Positions 24,186 through 35,582 of a stretch of DNA of 64,000 bases are shown one piece after another. Position 1 is the stretch's first letter; each line of letters opens with the position of its first letter. The position numbers were made by a program, and so were the translations under genes. This stretch comes from Nannobrachium achirus. Taxonomy: Eukaryota; Chordata; Actinopteri; Myctophiformes; Myctophidae. A model generated the notes under the pieces. That model did not search any database and was not told the DNA's origin. It saw only the letters and a program-made list of their open reading frames with translations. Location of the stretch: the NCBI GenBank assembly GCA_963921795.1, contig OY997642.1:64227140-64291139 (forward strand). The letters run 5' to 3'.

Positions 24186-27100
24186 CTGTAAACTATGGAC
24201 TCCTGCATCCTACTGTGGCCGGTGGCCGTTACACTACGTTTATGGGAGATATCATTACTTGTCATTGTGCTGTACACACATCCAGGCCTTGGTTGTCCCA
24301 CACCAGCCGCCATAGTCTGCTAAACTGGTGTTATGCTGTTTTGTTTTGTCAAGTCCCAGAAAAGACTCACTGTGATTGGCCAGTATAGATTGGAAGTTGT
24401 GTTGATTGCTCACCCCAAAACATTGTTAAAGAGACTGTGGCGACACAACCAAGGCATGGATCATGTGTGTACAACTAACACATTCATGTTTTGCTAATGT
24501 TGATGGGACTCTATTTACATGGGACACTATTTAGGAGTGTGTTTAGATCTGTTCATTATTGAATTGTCGACTTCACGTTTGTGTGTGTGCGTCCTTGGCA
24601 GCCGGAGTCACTGTGTTTTGACCTGTTTATCAGAAAGTAAATTGTTTTGTTCCCGCCCCTTGTCAAAGGAGTACCTCTGTGTGTTATGGCCTTGTTAGAG
24701 GAGTACCTCTGTTTGTTATGGCCTCAAAGCACAGATGCCTAACATCACAATTAAAGAAGGTGACACTGTGATAAACATCACAATTAAAGAAGGTGACACT
24801 GTGATAACAAGAAAAAAACACATCTGCTACCTGGGTTGCATCCTATAGATAGATAGATACCTTTATTATCCCAAGGGGTAAAGTTTGTTGCCCAGAGGCA
24901 GCACAGCAGTATAAGGTTATTTACAAAGTTACAGAGAAGTATGAAAAAGATAAAAGGAAAAAACAACTGTACTTACTGTACAGAGTACAGTAAGTACAGT
25001 AAGAGCAAGGTACAACAGGAAAGGGAACGAATAATATATATACATAAAGTGTCTTAAAGCACGACTATCAAAATAATACAGTGCCCAAATCAAAGTGACC
25101 ATAACAGTCAATGCAATGCCAGTTAGTGCAACAAGTATCTCTACATCATGGAGGCTAACCTATCCAGTGAAAAAATGACTACCAAGGTAATCAATAAAGT
25201 CAACCAAAACATTTGTTTCTTGCATAGGGTTGCCCCGCTGATCAATATTAAAACACAAAAGACCCTAGGAGGTGCTCTTATTTGGCCCCTCAATGATTAC
25301 AGAATCCTCGTTTGGTATCGCGATGCCCCAGTTGCCTTAAAGTTAAAGCTGCAAACAGCCCAGAACAAAATTATTAGGGTCCTGTTTTGTCTTCCTCCTC
25401 GGGCCCACCTTACTGTTCATTACCATGAAAGTGTGGGATGGCTCAAAGTAGCTGACAGAGTACAGCATCTTGCAATGGGCCTGGTGTACAAGATACACTA
25501 CACCTCCAATATACCTGTGTACCTGACAAACTACTTCCTAAAGGTCAAGGTCCATGATCACAACACCAGAGGCAGCTCCACTAATCATGTTCAACCTAGA
25601 TTTAACACAATAAAAGGCTCTAATTCGTTCTCCAGCTATACCACCATGTGGAACACCCTTTCGCAAGCCTTAAAGGAGTCCCTAGCCTCCTTCAAAATTG
25701 GTATGAAAAGTCACCTTCAGGAGGCTGCTACTCGAGATTTGTAAATAGACTAAGCCCCCATGTGTCCACCCCCTTTTTTTCTCCCTCTTTTCTGCTTTTG
25801 TAATTGATGTTAACCCATGTAAAGTAATATGTAATATACGTCTGTTTTTCAATGTTGTATGAGATACATAAAGTGGTTCCTGTGTAAATAAGCTGTAAAG
25901 CTTAATAGGATCTCCTTTTAGTTGACCTTGTACCAGTGATTTCATGAAACTGTACTTTTTTCTATTGCAAACTCTCCTTTCAACAGATTGCAGATTTTGG
26001 CTTGTGCACCGTGTCCAACAGCGTGAAGGAGACCACGCATGAACGCAAAGGCGGCACCCTGTCCTACACTCCCCCTGAGGCATTTGAAGATGACTACCGT
26101 CGTGTTCGCTCCTACGATGTTTACAGGTGAACTGTTGAAGGAATGCTGTTGATACAGACTCAGCAAGTAAATACTAGTTTGTGAAAATGCCCTTTGAAAC
26201 AATTTGTTTTCTTCTTTTCATCAGCTACGGTATACTTCTCTGGACCATCCTGACTGGAGACAGGCCCTATCCAGGTGCAGTTATTGATCCATAATTTCAT
26301 GTGAATGTCAGTCGTATGCAGAAGTATACAAACATTATGCCTAAACACTCCACACTCTCCTATCTAACATCAGGGTCTAGAGCTCTAAACCCTCCACACT
26401 CTCCTATGTAACATCAGGGTCTAGAGCTCTAAACCCTCCACACTCTCCTATCTAACATCAGGGTCCAGATCTCTACAGTGTTATTGGCTAAACCCTCCAC
26501 ACTCTCCTAACATCAGGGATTTTAACTTGTATTTCCTGTAGAGTTGGATCCAAGCCTGGTGTCATTCAGGATCAAAAGGGGAGACAGGCCTCTTCTGGAC
26601 AAAATAGATGTCCATCAAGCAGCTGGATTAGAAGATCTGGTGGAGCTGATGACCAGATGCTGGGACCATGAGCCTGACAAGAGACCCTTGTTTAGAGGTC
26701 AGTATTAATACTGACTCTTATACTTCACATTGTTCTAGTGATGCGCGGGCCGACCCGGTGCCCCCACCCGCCCGCCAACCCGCCCGCGTGCGGGTGGGTG
26801 GGTCAAGGTTTGAGACTCAATATTGGCGGGCGGCGGGCGGGCGGGTTATCACCACTCTCATGTGCAAAAAATAAATAAGAATAATCACCTGTTCTTATTT
26901 GCCTTTTATTCTTAATAAGAGTAGTCCTATAAGAATAAGAATACAACGTTTGAATACGAGCATGACGAGCGAGCATGTTTTAAAATGCGCCAGAGAGGAG
27001 CGAGGTTTCTCCTCCGCTCCTTGGTGCGAGGACCGTCCCAATTCCGCTCCTGTTGGGCCCGCGAACCGCATTTTGCCAACATTTGACACAATGTGAGCAC

Positions 27101-30100
27101 AGCAGAAGAATGCACAAACAATTCAGCAGGATTTCACTTACCGTATGTGTCTCTGTCATCCACACAAGTCCGTTTATAGCTAAATACTTTGCTAAATACT
27201 TTGCGACGGCCTGAAAGTCCAACGGCACGGAGATCCGAATCCGATGTCTCAGAGAGAGAGAGCCCCCCCCCCCTCATGCGCAGATCGAGGTTGATTAAAA
27301 CAATTAACTAATTAGCCTAAAAGCCAGCAAATAAATAGCCAGATCTGAGCACATATCAATATATAAGGCCAAATCTAATTAAAAAAAGTATAAAAGCTAT
27401 TTGAGATGTTTATAGATTAGAATCTTTACACACCTGCTCCCAAATAATTAATTATATAATTCCAGTTCACTGCGCATCTATTATGTAGGTCATTTCAATT
27501 AAGCTCTCGCACTCAATTGTGTCAGCGCTCGTCTGAAAAGAGTCGAGCAGCTCCCGCCTCCCTTAGTTTAAACTAGGTTATAAAATGACATATAGGTATA
27601 TATAGAATAGATTTTCAGCCAAGAAGTGAATGAAAACGTATTGTCCATGCTGGATTATTATTTCTTCAAATTGACTGCATCCATCCTGGATCACACAATA
27701 AGAGGTAACATCCAGGTCTTTATTATCCATCATGCTTTCAAATCAAACAAAGTAATCACTCATAGGCCTATGTGTGATGATGTGTGAGACCAAGTTTAAC
27801 ATCTTAAACATCACATGCTGCGCATCCAAAGTCAGCCGCCTCTCCTCCTCTTTCTCTCCTGCTCCTGTGTGTCTCCGCTCTCATATAGGCTATACTAAAT
27901 TGAACAGCCTTTCGGACTTTAAGTCACTCGGACTTTAAGGCCATCGGAAAATCACCATGCGTCCACCTCGAGTCGCTCCCATGATCCCATCTCTCCAATC
28001 TGGTGAATCAATAACCAACAGAATGTAATATTGTCCGTCTTTTGCTGTCTGCGCTGTATAAATATGATTGACATAAAACCTGAAACGCCATTCTTACCCC
28101 GACGATGCCCCAGAGAGAATGAACGTCTTTGAATGAATGTCTTTTAGGCTAAACCCCAATTTGAACAACACGTTTGTTTATTTAGCCCCTGACAATATTG
28201 TGCTACTGTAAACCTTTCTGTAAAGCGACGTTGGGTACTTAGAAGAGCCGTATACAGATGAGCTATTCTGGAGATGATATACCATCTTTTTTTTAAATGC
28301 GGGTTGCGGGGCGGGCGGATTCGTTGATTTGTATATTGTTCTGCGGGGCGGGCGCGGGCGGGTTACGTTTCGTGCGGGCTGTGGGTCGTGCGGGTTATGA
28401 AAAAAACCTGACCCGCGCATCACTACATTGTTCATTAATATTATACATTTTCAAGTTATTACTTACTTCAATATGTATGGAAAAAATATACATCAGTAAA
28501 GATGAAAATAATAACAATTCGTAGATCTGGTGATTAAACTCCATTCACCTCTTAATGCCTATAGATTCTATTGACCGGAGTCCTCAAGGGGTCTATCCTG
28601 GACCTACTCTTTTTTCCCCTCTACACCAAATCTCTTGGTGTATCGCTGTCCTGCTTTTCATTTAGTTGAAGATATATTTTGTGTATTTTCATTTCAGAAT
28701 GCATTGAAGTGCATTCTGAATTCACTTCAGAATGCATTGAAGTGCATTCTGAATTCACTTCAGAATGCACTGAAGTGACATTTTGTGTATTTTAATTTCA
28801 GAATGTGTTGAAGTGACCAGTCGTGTGTTTTCCAGACATGAAGAGGGAACCGACGCAGCCGTCTGTGAAGTGTTGAAATAGCTGGTATGTACTGTACTGT
28901 ACTGTACTGTACTGTACTGTACTGTACTGTACTGTACTGTACTGTATACGATGTGTCAACTTTATTCAGACTCTTTTTCTAACCCTTAGCACCTGACCTA
29001 GTAGTAATGACCATACTGACTGCATTTACCTGCGATCCTATAGTTTACTGAGACACTACACTGTCTCTCTGCATTCTATGATCCTATAGTTTACTGAGAC
29101 GCTACGCTGTCTCTCTGCATTCTATGATCCTATAGTTTACTGAGACGCTACGCTGTCTCTCTGCATTCTATGATCCTATAGTTTACTGAGACGCTACGCT
29201 GTCTCTCTGCATTCTATGATCCTATAGTTTACTGAGACGCTACGCTGTCTATCTGCATTCTATGATCCTATAGTTTACTGAGACGCTACGCTGTCTCTCT
29301 GCATTCTATGATCCTATAGTTTACTGAGACGCTACGCTGTCTCTCTGCATTCTATGATCCTATAGTTTACTGAGACGCTACGCTGTCTATCTGCATTCTA
29401 TGATCCTATAGTTTACTGAGACGCTACGCTGTCTATCTGCATTCTATGATAATATAGTTTACTGAGACACTACACACTGTCTCTCTGCATTCTATGATCC
29501 TATAGTTTACTGAGACATTAGTTAGTAGTCTACATGTGTGCAAGATGTAGCGTCCACAAGCTTACCTTCCCTACCCTTCTTCTTTTCCTTTTCTCCATGT
29601 GACCAGAACACTTCAGAGGAGCAGGCAGAGCCAGAGGATGTGGAGACAGACCTCATGGTGCCTATACAAGAGGACCATCATACGGTCAGTTTGTTTCACC
29701 TGAATGATTAGCAATGAGTTACTTCATTTACTTAACTCATTGTCTGCCAAAAACATCTCACCACCTATTTTCTTTTTTCTTCTTCTTAAAAAAAAGAAAA
29801 GAAAAACAAATTTTTCAAAAGAATTTCATGAATACATGGAAAATGGATGAAAATGGATGATCCACAAGCTCACAGTCACCTCTGCCCAAAAGTGACGCTT
29901 TGTGAGCTTTTAAATCTGCTTTTATCATAAGTTTGGGTTCCAGTTAAACATCCGTTTTAGATCTTGAACTAAAAGGTTTCGGGTTAGGTTGTGGTAGTGG
30001 TTAAGGTGGGCTAGCAGTTTAAGTAATATTGGAATGTTTGCACGTGCCTGCCTACAGCTGGCCTGGTCCTGTAAGGTGTGTACCTTCCTCAACAAGCCAA

Positions 30101-30547
30101 TGCGTCCTGGCTGTAAGATGTGTGGTGAGAAGCGACCAGAGATGTACCAGGCTCCTGACGTCTACGAGCCAGCATCTACCCGACTGAAGATGGAGGCACT
30201 TGCCTTGGCCCAGTACCAACAGGTAACTACTACTACTTTTGTGTATCATCGTCCTTGATGATTGGTTGGCGTCATGTATATACTAGAGGTTTGCGCCCGC
30301 TCCTCCCGTTTTATAGTAAGGTATTATGATATGATTTCCCCCTCTCTGATTGGCTATATGGGCCCATAGCCCGTGACTGGTTATGCACCTTGTAATGTAT
30401 TTATATTAGGCAGCACTTGTTGATAATGACGTCACCAATAATGCTAGTCCATCATTGGCTGTTGATGGTGATGATGGTGACGTCATCACCCAGTTGATGA
30501 CATCACTCTGTGTTATTTCAAGGATTCTCCCATTGGATGACGTAAAC

Positions 30548-30620
<73 letters not shown>

Positions 30621-33600
30621 AAGACAGACAGACATAGCTTTGGCTGATAGATAGATAGAAGATGTTCATTTGATGTATTTACTGCATTGTGTCATTACTT
30701 TGTACTGATTATGACAGCAATGCAACACAATTAATCTAACATTGTGTTTCCAATCAAACAGAAGGTGTCCAAGTCTCCGTGGAAGTCTGACACCAAACCC
30801 AAAAAACTGAAAGGTACAGAGACACTGATTAAAATATGACCTTTGATTTAAAGCTATACTGTGTAAGATGCCCAACTAGTGGTCATTAGCCCTATAGCAA
30901 ACCGCGGTCGCGTCCGCGTCTTTCGGCCGTTTTTCGTACCTTCAGACCCCCGCGTCTGCCTCCACCTCGCTGAGATCTATCTTTAGAGGGGTCCCTTGTT
31001 CCTGTGCGTTCAGTAATTCCAGAGATACGGACTCCTTCACCCTGCCTGGTAGGCGAAATTACCTAGAGACGGGATGGTACAAACGGGTGACAACAAATAT
31101 GGCAGCCATAGCGACCCCACTTCAAGATGCGCTGTGATTGGCCGGCAGTTGTATAACCCTCGCTGTGATTGGCCGGTAGTGTGATGACGCAATTTTGGCG
31201 CGAGATCCGGTCCCCGGCAAGGATCACAGTTTACATATATAGAGAAGGCTTTACAGGCTGAAATTCACGGCGCGGATCTTCTAAAACTTTTGTGATTTAA
31301 TAGTTAGGAGAATTTTAAGATTTGTTTTATAAAAAAAGTTACATAGTACAACTTTAAAGACTGTGGTGTGAGCACCACACTGTTATAATACAAGGTTATA
31401 ATGTAAGATCACTTACTAAGTCATTCAGAACTAGAAGGCACTCTGTCAAGGTGCTAACTTGCTTACTGTCTACTGTAACATGGGAACAATATCATTCTGC
31501 TGCTCTGCCACCAACATCTTTAATGTCCTGACACCATCATTAAAGATATCATTAAAGATGTTTAATGTCCTTACACAATCATTAAAGATGTTTAATGTCC
31601 TGACACAATCATTAAAGATGTTTAATGTCCTGACACAATCATTAAAGATGTTTAATGTCCTGGGTCTGACACTGTCCATTAAAAAAAACTAGCAAACCTA
31701 GCCTGTAAAAACATCTATCAGGAGACCACAAGGGGAGGTTAATGTAAAAACATCTATCAGGAGACCACAAGGGAAGGTTAATGTATTTGTCATTCAGTGC
31801 CCTTTTCTCTTTTGTACAGTATAGTGTACAGTACACAGTGTACATACAGGATATGTATTTAAAGGTTAAAATGTTATGCTCTGTAGATTAATTTGATACA
31901 TAGCACCACAATGGAAACAAGCCCCCAGGACTCCTTTTGGCCTTAATGTCTGACTGTGCCTCTGTTTACATTTATGACTAAGACAGTATTGTGTTGTAGC
32001 CCCCAGAGCATTCAGTGTGTATTTCCAAACGCACCCTTTGATTTATGCATACTTTGTAGATTAAAATGTAGATTAAATTGTAGATTAAAATATAGCCTAA
32101 ATTCAAGTCATTATTCAGTCGTGATGTTTAATGCCTTCTTGTGTCTCCAGGGAACAGAACAAGGACGGGCCTTTTACAACGTGAGTACATGCTGATTGGT
32201 TTTAATCCTTTCATGGTGATTGGTTCACTGCTTTAAACTATTCATGGTGATTGGTTCACTGCTTTTACACAAAGCCTTCATGTGATTGGTTCAATCTTTT
32301 ACACAAAGCCTTCATGTGATTGGTTCACTCTTTTACACAAAGCCTACATACACTGACATTGTTTGGATAGCGGTACACCAGTGGTTCTCAAAGTGAGGTC
32401 CGGGGACCCCCAGAGGTCCTTGAAGGGGTTCCAGGGGGTCCCAAGTAAAATACGTCAATTTGTTTATTAGCACAAACAAATGCACTCATGAGCCACAGCT
32501 GGTCACACAGACCAGTCGCCCAGAGGCGGCACAGCAATTAATGTTACTGAGTTTCAGGTAAAAGGTATTAAAAAGAAAAGGTCTTGTTCAAGATTCATGG
32601 TTACATATTACGTCTTTTGTACAGGTTGTGGGGAACGGGAAGCAAGACGCCAGTCAAGTTCACAGTTTAAGCCGCTTACAGGGCGTTTTATTTAGAAAAG
32701 AAGGAGACAGCAAAAAGTTAACTGAAAGGTTCCAATGTTCAACTCAAAGGTAAGTACAGCAGCAGGCAGTTCTTAGGGCGGGAACAGTGCCGGGAGGCAC
32801 TGGAGGTGAGTACTCAGGTAGGATACTCGGATACTCGTCAGCAGGTGGAGCAGAGGAAGGTAACCAGCAGGTAAGCCGTTAGGTACTTTTCAGGGGGAGG
32901 TGAGTATACAGCAGGTAGGTACTTGGATACTTTTAGCAGGTAGGGCCACAGTAAGTATTCAGGCAGGTAGGTAATCTGATACTTTTAGCAGGTAGGGCCA
33001 CAGTAAGTATTCAGGCAGGTAGGTAATCTGAAACTTTTAGCAGGTAGGGCCACGGTAAGTATTTAGGTATAGGGCTGCTGAGAGTACTCAGGTCAGCTGC
33101 CGTCGAGATAAGTATGAGGTAAGTTACTTTTACTCTTCACAGGTAGGGGAGCCCAGGTAAGGCAGTAGGGCTTAAAGTAATCGAATACGTGTGATGAACT
33201 TAGCTTCTAACTTTTACAGGGAATTAAAGAGGTCCATGTTTCAAGCCATCTTGTAGTTAGTCATGCATGCCAGGCCAGGATTGGGGTACAGAGCGGGACA
33301 GCCATTCGGCCTGGAATTAGAGAATCTAACATTACTATACAGCATTTCATCACACTATGCCTGAGAGGAAATGAGTGTGAGTGAGATATTCTTACCGAGT
33401 GAACTGCGTCCCACTGCACAGAGAGAGAGAGGAGGAATGAAGGAGAAACAGCTCGGTCTGCCCAGGCTGATTTCAGACTCAGCTCACGCTTTAGTCTGAA
33501 ACTGTGCCCTATTCTGAGTGATTTACGGGGAGGGACTTTTTTGCGAGAGTGCACGCGCGCAACCGCATGCGAATGATCGCAACGCACGGTGAACGCGACG

Positions 33601-35543
33601 CACGGTGAACGCGACGCACAGTGAATGCGACGCACGGCCGTGGCGTGTGTGTGTGATTGTGTGTGTGTGTGTGTGTCTCTGACATGTCTGTGCCAGTGAC
33701 TGCTTCCACATAGAACTGCGACCAGAAACATGTAATCAACATTAACAGCTTGGTGAAATCAGCGCGCACGCGTGTGTGCCTGCCTCAGCCTGCCTATGTG
33801 TGTGTGTGAACTTTGTTTGAATCGTTTCAACTGCTGCGCGGATTGGATATTTGTTAAACCCACCCCCACCCCCTGTTGGATCAGCCGCAGTTTTTGTCTG
33901 CTAAACTGCCGATTCATGTACTCAGCTCCAGATCAGAGAAACAGTCCACTCTGAGAGTGGGCGGGGTCTATTATGGAGGTATTTCTGTATCTTATTCGTG
34001 AGAGCAGATTTGTGATGTTGTGCAGTTATAGGCCTACATTAAGATTTGTGCACTCGTACCTCTGAATTTGCAGACTCGTATATGGAATCTGAACTTGAAA
34101 AGGCAAAAAAAAGCACACGTACACTTTTCCATTTGCAACTACAAATCCCTGTCTACACACTCGCAAATCGTCATTTACAACCTCAAATCCCTTTCTACAC
34201 TTGCTCAAATTAGTTGAAACTGTTGCTCTCTAAATTGCAACATATTCCTCAATATGTCGTTGCAATATTTGGCAAAAGCGAGCAGGGGACACTGAAAAAA
34301 TGCGAGTGCTTGTATGCTTGATTTGAGCATCTGTACATGATGATTCGAGAGGTTGTAAACTGAAATTTGTACGTGTGCAGTGTGTTTTTTTTCAGAATCC
34401 ATTATACACGTGTGTGCCCTGCCCTGCTCACGCACGCATTTCCTTTTACAACCTCAACTCCCTTTCTACACGCTCGCAAATCGTCATTTACAACCTCAAA
34501 TCCCTTTCTACACTTGCTCAAATTAGTTGAAACTGTTGCTCTCTAAATTGCAACATATTCCTCGATATGTCGTTGCAAAATCTAGCAAAAGCGAGCAGGG
34601 GACATTGAAAAAATGCGAGCGCTTGTATGCTTGATTTGAGGAAGTGTACATTGAGATTTGTGTGTGTGTAAAGCATAGGCCGAGCACAAGCAGAAACAAT
34701 TTGCATGTCTGTAGAAGCATGAGGCGAGTGTGAGCAGAGACATTAGTGACAATTTGCATGTGTGTAAAGCATAAGTTGAGTGAATACAGTTAATTAAAAT
34801 AGCAGTTAGATATCGAAACGCCACAAGGTACACAAGAGAACTTGTTTGTGTTTGGCTTCCTTCAGACAATGCAGTGGTATACAAGAGCAAACAATACAAT
34901 AACAGCAAAAACAAAAACAATCTAAAAGCGGCAAGTGATTCCTTTTGCCCTGGACCGTTCTCATCTTTGACAGTTTGTTCATGTGCCTGATTGTTTGTGG
35001 AAAGGAGCTTCTTTGTAGTCTGTTGCTAGTAGCTTTGAGACTGCGTAGCCGTTTTCCAAGAGGCAACATATTGAACAGACGGTGTAGATCTTTGATGATT
35101 CCCTGGGCTTTTTTGACACAGCGTTCGTTGTAGAGGGCTTGGATTGGGGGGAGATCACATCCACTGATGCGTTCGGCTGTCCGCACGACCCTCTGCGGTT
35201 GAGGTCTGTGCAGCCGCCGTACCAAGCAGTGAAGCAGCCAGTCAGGATGCTCTTTGTGGTGCCTCTGTAGAAAGCTCTTAGGACTTTGGGGCCCATCCCA
35301 GCCTTCTTCAGCTTCCTGAGAAAGTAGAGGCGTTGTTGTGCTTTCTTGACAACCCGCTCTGTCTGCACTGCCAAGGTAAGATCCTCAGAGATGTGCAATC
35401 CCAGGAATTTGAACTCTTCAACCCTCTCCACTGCAGCGCCCCCGATTTAATATACCTAAAGTACCAAAAAAAAAGCAGATCTACAAGCTAACAACACACT
35501 GCAATGCGACTATTTTCAAATAGCCTATATGTATAAAATAGGG

Positions 35544-35582
<39 letters not shown>

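Noticed and set aside
29030-29520. Possible CRISPR-like array (46-bp regular repeats)
   Set aside because: Copies are directly adjacent with no spacers, in a vertebrate intron; it is a minisatellite.
34582-34920. Minus-strand 112-codon frame rich in Leu/Cys
   Set aside because: It overlaps the 310-bp direct duplication and the edge of a LINE fragment; no domain is seen.
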